A stretch of 64,000 nucleotides of DNA from Tenrec ecaudatus (GCF_050624435.1 NC_134537.1:10536584-10600583), one strand, 5' to 3'. Positions 1 to 10,412 are shown, counted from the stretch's first letter. Notes: generated by a model not told the origin, from the letters alone. Numbers and translations are program-made.

Positions 1-366
1 TCCCATCCCGAGCGACTGGGAACCAACCAACAAACATGAAGCAAAAGTAGTCAGCTCAAACAGTCAGGAATACCGGACCCAGCAAGTTATACCGTCCTCT
101 GCAGAGACCCTGGGGTGCTGCTAAAGTCGGGTGCGCCGCCCGGGGCCCCACAGCGGGAATCCGGAACTTGGCGCCCTCCCTGTTCCTCACATTCCTTCCC
201 GGGCACAAGAAAGAGCAGGAGCGGAGGCTTCAGAAAGCGCAGCTCCCGGTACCCGCAAAGCAAAGGAGCAGCAGGATGTCCGGTAGCTACGAGCCCCTTT
301 CAGAAGCTCCTCTTGGAGTGGGCGCTGACGTCGACCCGCTCTCTCGCTGATTGGATAACCCTGGAA

Positions 367-374
367 TGACGTCA
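367..374. promoter_or_regulatory. CRE palindrome (CREB/ATF site)
   Basis: Perfect TGACGTCA. It lies 12 bases from a CCAAT box and 28 bases from an NRF1-type site, the usual company in CpG-island promoters. Confidence 0.6.
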
Positions 375-401
375 TTTGGAAGGCGTGGCATACAGAGGAT
401 G

Positions 402-411
402 GCGCATGCGC
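402..411. promoter_or_regulatory. NRF1-type palindrome
   Basis: Perfect GCGCATGCGC, typical of TATA-less housekeeping promoters. Confidence 0.6.
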
Positions 412-654
412 ATAGAGCTGGTGTAGGATGCCATGTTGATTTCTGGCATCGCCTTCATGTTGCCCTTCCTTTCGATGATTGGCTGAGCTGCAAGGGCTTT
501 CGGGAAGAGACGTAGCGCAAAGCGGAGCTGCGGGTGGGCTTGATTTGTCACCCCACTCTAAAGAGTAAAATACAAGAAAACCCTGACGTGGATTCCGAAT
601 TCAGAGAGGACCCTAAATAGGCCCTACTTAGCGCCTTCCATAAGGCTTAGGGTT

Positions 655-775
655 ATCGAGACGGTACTGCAGCAGGTCACCCTCATCTTTGTCCGCGAGA
701 GCGGCTGGTAGGTTCGAACCTGTTAACTAGAGGTGCAAAACCCAGTGTCTTAACGCACAGCACCGCCAGGGCCCT
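655..775 (-). repeat. AfroSINE-type SINE, minus orientation
   Basis: The right end reads as the reverse complement of the tRNA-like head (GGGCCCTGGCGG...), with a recognisable box B (GGTTCGAACC) near 711. The 3' half is degraded. Confidence 0.7.
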
Positions 776-779
776 GGAG

Positions 780-1240
780 GGAGGTCCAGCCGTCAGATTC
801 TCCACATCTTTGGTGGGCCGCTAATTGTATTTGACGTAGGGCCTGAACGACTGACCCCTCTTAGAAGAACGACTTTGCTGTTGTGTGATAAGGAAGCCCC
901 CAGGAGTGGTGCCAATGACGTGAAGCCGTTTTTCAGGGGAAATGAGTGGACGTTGCCTCTTAGTGTGGAGAGGGGGCACGCTGATGAAAAGTCGCCAGAC
1001 CTGTGCGAAAACAAAGCGGGGCCTAAGGAGCAGTTGTGAAGGCTTCTTCCCGGTCAGTGTGAGATTCGCAACAACAGCGAATGCGGATGACAGCGGGCTT
1101 GTTTTCATTTTTGTTAAGCGTCGAACCAGGCAGCTCCAATAAAAAGGTTTTAAAAAATATTTAAGGACAGCATCCCTTTGAGGGTTTGGGTGGGAGAAGG
1201 AAGTGCAGAAATCAGAGGTAAACCACACCTGTCGCTATTG
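780..1240. other. Unassigned CpG-containing stretch
   Basis: No gene recognised. It keeps many CpGs (several between 1040 and 1130) and ends on the plus strand with AATAAAAAGG around 1139 followed by an A-rich run, which resembles the 3' end of a retrocopied transcript. A 135-codon minus-strand frame spans it, but its product resembles no family I know. It may be an old retrocopy or part of the neighbouring CpG-rich region. Confidence 0.25.
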
Positions 1241-1242
1241 TA

Positions 1243-1382
1243 TTGATGCTGAGTCCTGACTCCATGCAGCCTCACAGACTTCTGATGGCAGTTGTCTTTA
1301 CAAAAACAGATGACCAGGCCTTTCTAGGGCGTCACTGAGTGGGTTTGAGCTACCAACATTTACGTTAGTAGTTATCAGCATA
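1243..1382 (-). repeat. Degenerate SINE, minus orientation
   Basis: It carries the 'gagtc..gactccatg' and 'agaccttctgatggcag' style blocks of the AfroSINE body in reverse, then a degraded promoter region. An old copy. Confidence 0.45.
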
Positions 1383-1492
1383 TGTGTACGAGAATTCACC
1401 ATATCGTTCAGGGTAGTTGTTTATTCTTTGTTGTTGCTGTAGACCATACTTTATCCATCTCTTCCTATTGAGCCTAGTTTCCAGTTTGGCAC

Positions 1493-1994
1493 TGAGTTAG
1501 TCTAGGTAGATAGAGAAAACAAATCCACAGAAACTCATATGTATAAAAGAGTTTTTTATAAGGGGTAAGTGTACATTAAGGAAGCATCCCAACCCAGTGC
1601 TATCCCAGCCCATAAATCCAACATTAGCCCATATGTCTGACACCGATAAACAAAGTCCCCCATCTCACAAAACACGTGCAATTACTCCGAATGCAGGAGG
1701 AAAGCCGAATCAGTGCGCATGTAAACATCTCAGCACTGGCAGGAATCTCCATTCGGCTTCTCCAGCACCCAGGGCTGCATCGGGGTAGGTCCATGTGGCT
1801 TTTCCTCAGAGATGTCTCACAGGAAGTGAGCCTGGCTGGCTGAAGCAGGGTACTAGCTAAGGCAGCCACACACTGGTCTGACCCATCAGAGAGCAAGAGA
1901 CAAGAAAGGTGAGGCTCACCGAGCTATTTATATCTCCGCCCTTCAATTAATCCCACATGTGTTTATTGGCCAGGTTGGCACAATAAACCTTACC
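1493..1994 (-). mobile_element. MaLR-like solo LTR (subfamily A), minus orientation
   Basis: About 500 bp, bounded by the reverse of the '...GACTAACACA' 3' end (TGAGTTAGTC at 1493) and by 'GGCACAATAAACC' at the right. The plan matches MaLR LTRs: TG...CA ends and a 3' end reading 'GTTTCTCT..GACTAACACA'. It is near-collinear with the copies at 45591-46085 and 62655-63187. Confidence 0.65.
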
Positions 1995-2629
1995 TTTCAT
2001 AGGCTCTATTGAGGAAGAAAGAAAATGATGTTAAGAACATGCCTTTTGCTTTGTATACTGTAAGATACGAAGGCATAAAGGGTAGTAATTTATTTGCAGC
2101 CCATTCATTGAAACCTTGCCAAGCACTGTACACATAATAGGAGGAGGGGGGAGGCCAAAATCCAGCCACCATGGGATTTATATTCTAACTGGCACAAAAT
2201 GGCAACACCCCACAGGGACAGAAAAATAAGTTATATGATTGTAACTGTGTAATAGGTCTGAGGGAACCAAAGGAGTGAGCTAGACAACAAGAGGGGAGAG
2301 GGTGACCTGTGTTTAAGACAAAGTCTCTGAGAAAGCGTGCTCTGTGTTGGGGGCAGAGTGCACTGCCAAGCCAGGGGTATGACCAGAGAGAAGAGCATTC
2401 TGGGAGGAAAATCACCATGTGGCAAAGTCCTGGACGGGGAGAACCTGTCAGGGTCTGATCAAGATCAGGGTGACTGAAACAGAGGGAATGGGATAGGAAG
2501 TGTAATGGGATATAGGATCATATGATGCTAGGCTTTGAAGGTCAGAGTAAGAGATTTGGCTACCTTTAGTAATGTGGGAAGCTGTTGAAATGTGTTGAAC
2601 AGGAAACCTTCAATCTAAATTGCTTTTTG
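1995..2629. other. Intergenic sequence, nothing recognised
   Basis: AT-balanced, unique-looking DNA with no codon bias, splice-framed exon or clear repeat. Short open frames on both strands look like chance. Confidence 0.4.
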
Positions 2630-2645
2630 AAAAGATCCCTTTGGA

Positions 2646-3017
2646 ATCCAAGACAGATACCCTCAGGACCAATATTGAGAGTAGCAATACTAGGAGGCGA
2701 AGGGAAAGGTAGAGGGGAGAGAGGGGGTACCAATCACAATGGTCGACATATAACACCCAGCCCCACAGGGGGCCGGTCAACAGGAAAGAGGGTGAAGGGA
2801 GCTAGCGGTCAGTGTAAAGAAAAAAAATTATAAATTATCAAGGGTTCATGAGGGAGGGAGAAGGGGAAGAAATGAGCTGATAGCAAGGGCTCAAGTAGAA
2901 AGAAAGTGTTTTGGAAATGATGATGGCAACATGTAACAAAGGTGCTTGACACAATGGATGGATGGCTGGATGTACTGTGATAAGAGCTGTATGAGCCCCC
3001 AAGAAAATGATTTTTTT
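2646..3017 (+). mobile_element. 5'-truncated L1 3' end with 16-bp TSD
   Basis: Only the last ~370 bp of the lineage-specific L1 3' UTR is present: the GA-rich block, 'AATTATCAAGGGTTCATGAG', 'GAGCCCCCAAGAAAATGA' and an A-run. It is flanked by AAAAGATCCCTTTGGA at 2630-2645 and AAAAGATCCTTTTGGA at 3018-3033 (one mismatch), which fixes the ends. Confidence 0.85.
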
Positions 3018-3154
3018 AAAAGATCCTTTTGGACAAGTGAGGGTACATTGAGGCATTACAATGGATAAGTTGAAACTGAATGTGTAGGAACGGCTGGATG
3101 TAAAACTGATTCCCTCTGTAAACCTCCATCTCAAAAACAAACAAACAAAAATCT

Positions 3155-3362
3155 CAGTGTCATTGAGTCAGTCATTATCAATTCATCGTGAACCTATAGG
3201 ACAGGTTGAATTGCACCTGTGGGTTTCTGAGACTGTATATCGTTATGGAAGTAGAAAGCTCTGTCTGTCTTTTGTCTGTTGTCAGGAGCAACTGGTGGTT
3301 TCAAACTGCTGACCTGGTGGTTAACAGCCTGAATCACAACCACGACACCACCTGGGCTCCTC
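3155..3362 (-). repeat. AfroSINE-type SINE, minus orientation
   Basis: Near full length: the reversed body (TGGGTTTCTGAGACTGTA) followed by the reversed tRNA-like head ending in CACCTGGGCTCC. Confidence 0.8.
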
Positions 3363-3672
3363 TCACAACAAAAAGTTAAAAGACAGACAGGGACACCTTT
3401 GGCCCCAGAGCGTAGAATGGGTTAAAGGGGGTCATGGAGGAAGTGGGGAGGATACTTAGGAGGTTCCCCTGTTATACTGCCCAGAAGTAGTGCTTGAAAT
3501 ACCTTTCAGAATTGTTAGCAAAAATTACCGCATTCACCAAATGATGGCAGTTAACATACCACACTGGGACAGAGATGGTGCATATTCTGATATGAGGCAT
3601 CAAGCACGCCACATTCTGCTCCAAATGTATAACTCAAATCTCATCATGATGCAAACTCCAACAAATCCTAAT

Positions 3673-3880
3673 TAAGATTGGCTTAGTAGTTATGCATTGG
3701 GCTTCAAGCCACAAGGCCAGCAGTTCAAAACCACCAGTCACTCTGCAGGAGAAAAAGAGGCTATCTGCTCCTGTGAAGTTACAGTCTTGGAAACCCACAG
3801 GGGCAGTTTAATCTAGTCCTGTAGGGTTGCTCACTAGGAGTCGCCACCAACTGGACGGCATTGAGAGAGATGGAGGGACA
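3673..3880 (+). repeat. AfroSINE-type SINE
   Basis: tRNA-like head with box B-like 'AGTTCAAAACCACC', then the 'CTCCTGTGAAGTTACAGTCTTGG' and 'CACAGGGGCAG' body blocks and the 'TCGCCACCAACTGGACGGCA' end. Confidence 0.8.
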
Positions 3881-3938
3881 CTACAAAGTACGATGTTGGC
3901 AAAGACTATTGAATATACCACGGACTGCCAGGGAGTAA

Positions 3939-4062
3939 GGAGCCCTAGTGGTATCTGTGGATTAGACTTTGGGCTCTTAATCACAAGATCAGTGATTCAA
4001 TCTCACCAACTTCTTTGCAGGAAAAAAGATGAGGCTTATCTGATTCCATAAAGATTTACTTT
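3939..4062 (+). repeat. AfroSINE-type SINE, 3' truncated
   Basis: Begins with a clear GGAGCCCTAGTGG head and ends before the body, 16 bases left of the SPIN-like element at 4079. Confidence 0.75.
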
Positions 4063-4078
4063 CTCTGAAACCTTAGAG

Positions 4079-4276
4079 CAGTGGTTCTCAACCTTCCTAA
4101 TGCCGTGACCCTTTCATACAGTTCCTCGTGTGGTGGTGACCCCCCAATCATAAAATTATTTTCATTGCTACTTCATCACTGCACTGTAATTTTGCTACTG
4201 CTATGAATTGGGCGACCCCCGTGAAAGGGTCTTCGACCCCCCAAAGGGGTCACAACCCACAGGCTGAGAAACACTG
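4079..4276 (+). mobile_element. SPIN-like hAT MITE, copy 1
   Basis: 198 bp with hAT-type terminal inverted repeats: CAGTGGTTCTCAACC at the left and, reversed, at the right (..GGCTGAGAAACACTG). The interior has the SPIN landmarks 'CCATAAAATTATTTTC'-like and 'GCTACTTCATCAC'. Flanks CCTTAGAG (4071-4078) and CTCTAAAA (4277-4284) are both two transitions from CTCTAGAG, so they fit a decayed 8-bp duplication around CTAG. It is non-autonomous, with no coding capacity. Confidence 0.85.
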
Positions 4277-4680
4277 CTCTAAAAGGACCTCTCTCAAGCT
4301 CTGTGATGTGTGAGGAACAAATCCTTGTTTGCCCTGTGCACACTTCAGCCACTACTAAGGGCCGTCAAGCTCTCCCACTTTCAACGTTGCCATTCGGGAT
4401 GGAGGCCTTACGATGTCCAATTTCACCCTCAGAGCACCCTGCTACCCACCTCCCAGGTGGGGGATGGGAAGTAGCTGGTTCGGGATATTTGCTTTGTGCC
4501 TTTCCCATTGTACTAGTACCACAACATCTAGTCTTTAGCAACAGGGGCACACACCTGTGTTAGACTAGAAATGATATTTTTCAGAAATAGATGGCCATGG
4601 AAGGCAACTTTGGGTGACCTTGAACCACTCCATTAGCTGCTAAGGTAACCATCTGTACCACCCAGGGACCTCTTGGCAGG

Positions 4681-4850
4681 GTATACCCACTGCCATCGAG
4701 ATGATTCGATGTACAGCAATGCTGCAGGAGTAGAACTGTCCTGTGGGTTTCGAGACTGTACGTCTTAACCAAAGCTGAAAGTCTCCTCTATCTTCCAGGA
4801 ACAGCTGATAGTTAGCAGTTCCGTAGCAATCCACTGCACCACTAGGGCTC
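4681..4850 (-). repeat. AfroSINE-type SINE, minus orientation
   Basis: Starts with the reversed 3' end (CACTGCCATCGAGATGATTC) and ends with the reversed head (CACCACTAGGGCTC). Confidence 0.8.
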
Positions 4851-4861
4851 ATTTAGCAAGG

Positions 4862-5503
4862 TGTATTGTTGTTGTTGCTGTGGTTGTCGTTGTTAGGTGC
4901 CAACAGGATGATTCTAACTTACAGTGACCCTATGCACAACAAAACAAAACACTGCCCAGGACTGGGCCATCCTCACAATTGTTTTTATGACTGAGGCCGT
5001 TGTTGCCACCACCGCGTCAAACCATCTTGTGGAGGGTCTAGTTTACCAAGCACGCTGTCCTTCTCAAAGGACTAGTCTCTCCTAACAACCTGTCCACACT
5101 CCATGAAGCTAGTCTTGCATCCTTGCCTCCAAGGAGCATTCTGCTGGACTTTCCAAGGGAGATTTGTTTGTTCTTTTGGCAGTCTTTGGTAGTTTCAATA
5201 GTCTTCGCTAGCACCATAATTCAAATGCACCAATTCTTCTTCGGTCTTCCTTGCTCAATGTCCAACTCGCACATATTCATAGGCCTATAAAGCAACTGAA
5301 AATACCATGGCTTGGGTAGGCACACATCAGTCCTCAAAGTAACCCCCTTGCTTTCCAACACTTCCAAGAGGTCTTGTGCAGCAGCAGATTTACCCAGTGC
5401 AATCCACCGTTTGATCTCTTGGCTGTTGCTTTCATGAGCATTGATTGTGGATCCAAGCAAGATGAAATCCTTAACAACTTGAAATGTTTTCTCCATGGAA
5501 AGG
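4862..5503 (-). mobile_element. RTE/BovB-type LINE, 3' part (copy A), minus orientation
   Basis: Begins with the family's GTTGTTGTTG microsatellite tail at 4866, then the reversed 3' end of the reverse-transcriptase region. It is collinear with copies B (15243) and C (50705). An L1 copy cuts it at about 5504, and the element resumes at 6566. Frames are broken by stops. Confidence 0.8.
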
Positions 5504-6565
5504 ACATTTATAGAGGTCTAAATACAGGCATGTACACATGTAAATATATTTATATGTAACTATAGGGAAATAGGTCTATGTACATATATTTATAGGCTTA
5601 GTATTAAGGTAGCAGATGGACATTAGGCCTCGACTCAAGTACTCCCTCAACACAAGAACACTTTGTTCTAATAATCGGCCATTCCATCATATTCACCTTC
5701 CCTGTCACGCTGAAGACAGAACGTGTGCATAAGCAAATGTGGTGAAGAAAGCTGATGGTTCCTGGCTATCAAAAGATATAGTATCTGGGGTCTTAAAGGA
5801 TTGAAGATAAACAAGCAACTATCTAGCTGAGAAGCAACAAAGCCCACATGGAAGAAGTACACCAGTCTGTGTGATCATGAGGTGTCGATTATCAGGTATA
5901 TCAGGTATCAAGCATCAAAGACCCAGAACAAAAAATCATATCAATGTGAATGAGGGGGCGTGTGGAGTCGAGACCCAAAGCCCATCTGTAGACAATTGGA
6001 CATCCCCTTACAGAAGGGTCACAAGGAAGAGACCAGCCAGTCAGGGTGCAGTGTAGCACCGATGAAACATACAACTTTCCTCTAGTCTTTTAATGCTTCC
6101 TCCCCACAGCCACTATCATGATCCCAGTTCTACCTTACAGATCCAGCTAGACCAGAACATGTGCACTGGTACAGAGAAGAGCTCAACACAGGCAATCCAG
6201 GACAGATCAACCCAGGACTAGTAATGAGAGTATCAATACCAGGAGGGTAAGGTGGGGAGAGAAAGAGGGAACTGATCACAATAATCTAATTATAACCCCT
6301 TTCTAGGGTCATGGACAACAGAAAAGTAGGTGAAGGGAGACAGTGGTTGATGTAAGACATGGAAAAAAGTTATAAATTATCAAGGGTTCATAAGGGAGGG
6401 AGGGTGGGGGAGAGGGAAAATGAGGAACTGATATCAAGGGCTCAAGTCAAGAAAATGTTTTGAAAATGATGATGGCAACATACGTACAAATGAGCTTGAC
6501 CCAAGGGATGCATGTATGGATTGTGATAAGAACTCTAAGAGCCCCCACTAAAATGATTTATAACA
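5504..6565 (+). mobile_element. L1 3' UTR copy nested in RTE copy A
   Basis: About 1.06 kb of L1 3' UTR: 'AGACATTTATAGAGGT'-like start, 'CCCTCAACACAAGAAC', 'GGGGTCTTAAAGG', 'GACATCCCCTTACAGAAGGG', GA-rich block, then 'GAGCCCCCACTAAAATGATT'. RTE sequence stands on both sides, so this insertion is the younger one. I could not define a clean duplication. Confidence 0.75.
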
Positions 6566-6935
6566 AGAAGACCTTTTGTTCCAAGTTTGAGGATTTGGGT
6601 CTTCCTTACACTGAGCTGTAGTCTAAACTGAAGGCTGCACTCCTGATCTTCCTCAGCAAGTGCTTCAATTCCTCCTCCCTTCCAGAAAACCAGGTTGTGT
6701 CATCTCCACATCATACGTTAAGACACCTTCCTTCCATCCTGACAGCACATCAGCTTCTCTGATGATTTGCTCGCATACAGATGGAATAAGTATGGTGGGC
6801 GGGAACAACCCTCACGCACACCTTTCCTGGTTTTAAACCATGCAGCATTCCCTTCTTCTGTTTGCACAACCGCCTCTTGATCCGTGCACAGGTTCCGCGT
6901 GAGCACAATTAGGTGTTCAGGAATCTCCAGAGTTT
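6566..6935 (-). mobile_element. RTE/BovB-type LINE, internal part (copy A continued)
   Basis: Reverse-transcriptase coding DNA in reverse. The translation at 6906-6718 shows 'NLCTDQEAVVQTEEG' followed by 'KTRKGVREGC', the RTE motif before the catalytic FADD/YADD region (family knowledge). Non-functional fragment. Confidence 0.75.
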
Positions 6936-7755
6936 GTTAGACGACGTGGCCTGTAGGTAAGTGGGGTGATGAAGCTGAGCTCTGCCCTTGGGCAGAACTG
7001 TCCTGCTATAGCTCCCAGGACGATTTCTAATAGCTCTTGGAAGCAGGCTCCCTCTGTGTATTCCGAGGCATGATAGGGGTGGCACTTCTGTAAATGAGGA
7101 TTGTAATCGTAAGCCGCTCTATGGGCATTAGGGGTACAGGGAGGGTGGAGCCAAGACGTCAGGACAGCCCGGACTGACTACAGGAGAGACAAACAAATGC
7201 CTGACCATGTACAGCACAGCTCCTGAAAGTCTCTGCCACTCAACAGCCCAAATTGGTATGAACAAAGGCCCCTTCTCAGCCATGCGACTTGCCATCCTGA
7301 TGCCTCTTCTAAGGAGGCCTCTTATGGGCCTTGTGACCAGATTCAAGGCAATCAACTTCTTGGGCAGGTGGGGGATCTCCAAGACTTTGTGTTTCCTAGA
7401 TTCTCAGGGTCCTGGCAACCTTTAGTCTGCGGATTTATTGTTAACCCTGTTTTCACACACACACACAAACAACTCAGTACAGACTTTTCTTTCCAACTCT
7501 CTGAAAAGAGCTTTTGTGCACAGAAAGGACTTTCAATAATTACTTGGCATTAAAACAGCTTTCTCTCCCCCTCTCTTTTTTTATTTAACATTTTAAAAGC
7601 CTAAAAATTTTTAAGCCTTTTATTTTGACTTATAAATCTTGTTGCTTAATATCACATCTAATATTTTTATGTAAATTAGAAAGGATAACAAAGCTTACTC
7701 TATGGTGAATGTCCGAAGAAATTAAGTATTCAGAAACATTGGCATTACTTGCAAT
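6936..7755. other. Intergenic sequence, nothing recognised
   Basis: No repeat or gene identified. An 84-codon minus-strand frame at 7382-7128 and a plus-strand frame at 7207-7425 overlap each other and match no family I know. Confidence 0.35.
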
Positions 7756-8003
7756 CAGTGGTGGGATTCAAATAATTTAACAACTGGTTCTCGGCCCTGA
7801 TGACCGTTTTAAGTATAAAAAAGATATACCAAAAGATAGCTTATTATTTCAACAGTTAATACTTAAATAAGAGCAATAAGAAGTACACAAAACTAGATTT
7901 CAAGAGTTTTAAAATATTAGTGAAGTAAAACACTAAATAATACCGGACCCAAATCACTAAACTATTAAGATATTTCCATATTGCCTCTTGATTGGCATCC
8001 TCA
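7756..8003 (+). mobile_element. Possible hAT-like insertion with 8-9 bp direct repeat
   Basis: Begins CAGTGGTGGGATTC, a hAT-style terminus, and is bracketed by ACTTGCAAT at 7747-7755 and again at 8003-8011. hAT elements make 8-bp duplications. The right end does not mirror the left, so the element is either 3'-altered or not a simple MITE. Confidence 0.35.
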
Positions 8004-8094
8004 CTTGCAATAGACTTTGCTTTTATTATATGCATAATTCCATGTAATTGTTTATACCTATGGTCAGATTGAACATTATTATGTGTTTAGAAAC

Positions 8095-8225
8095 TCTGTT
8101 GTGGGTACAGAGAAGACATAAGAGCTCATGGAGTCCTGGGACAGGAATGGGAGTAGTTATACCAGGAGGACAGGGGAAGGTGGGAAGAAGGGGCAGGAAG
8201 GGGGAAAGGATCACTAGGGGAAACA
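8095..8225 (+). mobile_element. L1 3' UTR fragment
   Basis: Matches the 'GGTACAGA.AAGA..TAAGAGCT', 'ATACCAGGAGGACAGGGGAAGG' section of the L1 3' UTR seen in other copies. Both ends are truncated. Confidence 0.5.
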
Positions 8226-8249
8226 GGATTTCTCCCAAGCTGTCTCCCC

Positions 8250-8917
8250 CAAATAGATGCCAAATTTAGCTGCTTGCGAATGACTGCACACTTGGAGGTC
8301 ATCAAGAATAGATCAGGGGTCATTCTCCCTAAGAGCTACCAGCCATCTAGAGCAAGCAGACACCACTGTTTATCCCACAACAATAGGGCCCACTCCCTTC
8401 TGATAAGGATAGTAGTTGTCTGTTTCCTTGTAGGAGACACCAGAGAGGTCAAACCCACCCAAGGATGATCAAGGTTAGGCTGCCATCTTGAATCTAGGGT
8501 CCGCCCATCTTGTCACATGCATACCCCTAGACCTTCCCATTCATATGGGCACACCCCCTAGCTCATCCCCTTCCTGTCACCCTTGTGCCTCTCATACATC
8601 CCCTTCCCACGATGTGTATGCCTATTGTACTGCCCCTTCCTGTGCTCGGTTAGCAATAAGCATGGTTCTCCAGCCTCGCACCCAGGGCTCCAGCCTCTGG
8701 CCTGGCTCTCCAACCTCCTGCCTGGACCTCGAGCCTCCTGCTGGGTCTCCACGCCACCTCCCCTTGGCCCACGCTGAGCATGGGCCTGGCTGGTAAGATC
8801 ATGGCCATCCAGGAGGTGAGCACGCTACCATGAATTGTGTCTGACTCCATTACTTGACTCTCTCTTCTATCTCTCATGCTCTCGATGACTTTAATAATAT
8901 ATATTATATATATACAT
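8250..8917 (+). mobile_element. ERV LTR fragment with a degenerate 20-bp repeat
   Basis: Related to the solo LTR at 9710: both share 'CATCTT(G/A)TCACATG(C/T)ATACCCC', 'GAGGTGAGCA(C/T)GCTACCATGAAT' and 'TCTCTTCTATCTCTCATGCTCTC'. Unlike that copy it has about four imperfect 20-bp CCAGCCT.. units at 8669-8752. The right end breaks into an AT run before a MaLR fragment, so its own terminus is missing. No viral genes are present. Confidence 0.55.
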
Positions 8918-9187
8918 GGAGACATCTACCAGCACTGAGATGCTTACGACGCCACTGGACCCACAATACTCCCCACCCACTGGCCTGTGATCTTCCTGCA
9001 TTTGGCACATTGCATGTGTTTCGAGAGTCTGAAGAGGACTTTATAGATTAGTACTGGACTTACAGACTTGATCTAGACTGGGCTGGGATTTTTTCTCAAT
9101 ATTCAACTGCTCTTGTATAAAAATCTTTTTCTTATACACATATGAGTGTTTCTGAATTTGTTCTCTAGTCTAACCGGACTAACACAC
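8918..9187 (+). mobile_element. MaLR-like LTR, 3' half
   Basis: Shares 'CCAGCACTGAGATGCTT', 'CCCACTGGCCTGTGATCTTCC' and the terminal 'TCTCTAGTCTAACCGGACTAACACA' with the copies at 49369 and 62655. The 5' half is replaced by the ERV LTR fragment on its left. Confidence 0.65.
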
Positions 9188-9199
9188 AGGCATTTGGTA

Positions 9200-9400
9200 T
9201 TGAATTCACTGCCATCAAGTCAAGGTCAACCCATAGCAACCCTTTAGGATGGGGGAGAGCTGCCCCTGTGGGTGTCCGAGCCTGTAACTCTATGGGTGTC
9301 CGAGCCTGTAACCTCATTTTGATCTTGAGAAGTTGCTGGCAGTTTCAAACTGCTGGCCTTGTGGTCGGCAGCCCAATGCAGAACCACCATGCCACTAGTG
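9200..9400 (-). repeat. AfroSINE-type SINE with internal 24-bp tandem duplication
   Basis: Minus-strand SINE with its body duplicated: TGGGTGTCCGAGCCTGTAAC begins at 9269 and again at 9293. Otherwise collinear with other copies. Confidence 0.8.
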
Positions 9401-9419
9401 ACGCTATACTATTATTGGG

Positions 9420-9709
9420 TGTGGTCACTTGATGATTTTATGTCAACCAGACACTCCTTTCTAGGGCTGGAGACCAACCTGTCAATCAGGTCACAGTTGG
9501 ATGGTGTTCTGGATGAGGGGTGTGCAGGGCATGGCCTTGTCTGCCTTCACCTTGCTGCCTTCTGGCCATTCTGGGAGCTGCTGGAGCCCTGCCATGTTTC
9601 CACCCACCTGGGATCCACCTGACCCTGCACCCACCGGCCTGTGAGCATCCTGCATTCTGCACCATCGCATGTAGCTGCATGAGTCTGAAGGGGGACATGT
9701 GGACCGGTC
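9420..9709 (+). mobile_element. MaLR-like LTR, 5' part (split)
   Basis: Starts TGTGGTCACTTGATG. Its 3' part resumes at 10311 after the solo LTR. Landmarks: 'CCTGTCAATCAGGTCACAG' and 'CCACCGGCCTGTGA'. Confidence 0.7.
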
Positions 9710-10304
9710 TGTGGGGGGGAGGTCAGATGCTCACAGGCATCCTCCCTGAGGGGGAGGTCAGATGCTCACAGGCATCCTCCCTGATTAGTCACCAGACTAT
9801 ATGGCAGTCCTCACTTCCTGAGGCCTGCGACAGAAGCATTCTCATCCTACCAATAATCACCTCTATCAGTTGAGTCAGGGAACAGGCCAAAATGACTCCA
9901 TGACATCTAAAGTTATCTATCCATCTTATCACATGTATACCCCCAATCCCTCCTCTTACTATGGCATGTATGTCCCTAGACCACTCCCCTCATGACTGTA
10001 TTACCTATAGCACAACCCATCCCTGTGATGTATGTACTCACCTGTTATTAGGGGGCTAGCATGTCCCCGGAGAATATAAAAAGCCTGGGCTAGCCTTAAA
10101 GATCACTCTCTCCCTCCACGTGGACCATCAAGTGGGGCTGAGGTGAGCATGCTACCATGAATCGTGTCTGATTCCATTTATTTCAATATTTCTCTTCTAT
10201 CTCTCATGCTCTCAATAACTTCACTATGATCTTTACTTATTATTGCTGTACAATTGCGCCTACCGGACCCATAACGATGTGTTAGGGGCTGGCTTCCCCT
10301 GACA
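9710..10304 (+). mobile_element. Solo ERV LTR with 6-bp TSD, nested in a MaLR-like LTR
   Basis: 595 bp from TGTGGGGG to CCCCTGACA, with TG..CA ends and inverted TGT/ACA termini. It is flanked by the direct repeat CCGGTC at 9704-9709 and 10305-10310. A TATA box (AATATAAAAAGCC) sits near 10073. The first 70 bp hold two copies of a 35-bp unit starting GGTCAGATGCTCACAGG (9721 and 9756). A 6-bp duplication is typical of class II (ERVK-like) integration. It has no internal retroviral sequence, so it is a recombined solo LTR. Confidence 0.85.
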
Positions 10305-10310
10305 CCGGTC

Positions 10311-10412
10311 TTGGACACTTTCTTGACATAATTACTCCTTGATATAAAGCTATTTCTGATACATATATGAGTGTTACTGGATTTGTTTCTCTAGTCAAGC
10401 TGGACTAACACA
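10311..10412 (+). mobile_element. MaLR-like LTR, 3' part (split)
   Basis: Completes the element that begins at 9420: 'GACATAATTACTCCTTGATATAAAG', then the terminal 'CTCTAGTCAAGCTGGACTAACACA'. Confidence 0.7.

Larger units (their letters stand above)
1..540. promoter_or_regulatory. CpG-rich promoter-like segment at the left edge
   Basis: This stretch is much richer in CpG than the DNA to its right and holds clustered promoter motifs. A perfect CRE palindrome (TGACGTCA) is at 367-374 and a variant CRE (TGACGTCG) at 326-333. An NRF1-type palindrome (GCGCATGCGC) is at 402-411. Reversed CCAAT boxes (ATTGG) are at 350-354 and 478-482, and a YY1-like CCATGTT is at 431-437. Most motifs read naturally for a gene transcribed leftward, so the transcript would leave the window. 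In human the gene following ENTPD3 is RPL14 on the same strand, so this may be its upstream promoter; no RPL14 exon is visible, so that assignment is inference. Short open frames here match nothing I recognise. Confidence 0.55.

Noticed and set aside
821-1228. A 135-codon minus-strand open frame near the left edge.
   Set aside because: No recognisable domain, no splice context, overlaps another frame on each strand, and lies in a stretch with a retrocopy-like 3' end.
70-10270. TACCGGACCCA occurs at about 71, 7942 and 10261.
   Set aside because: Only 11 bases, with no shared flanks between the three sites.
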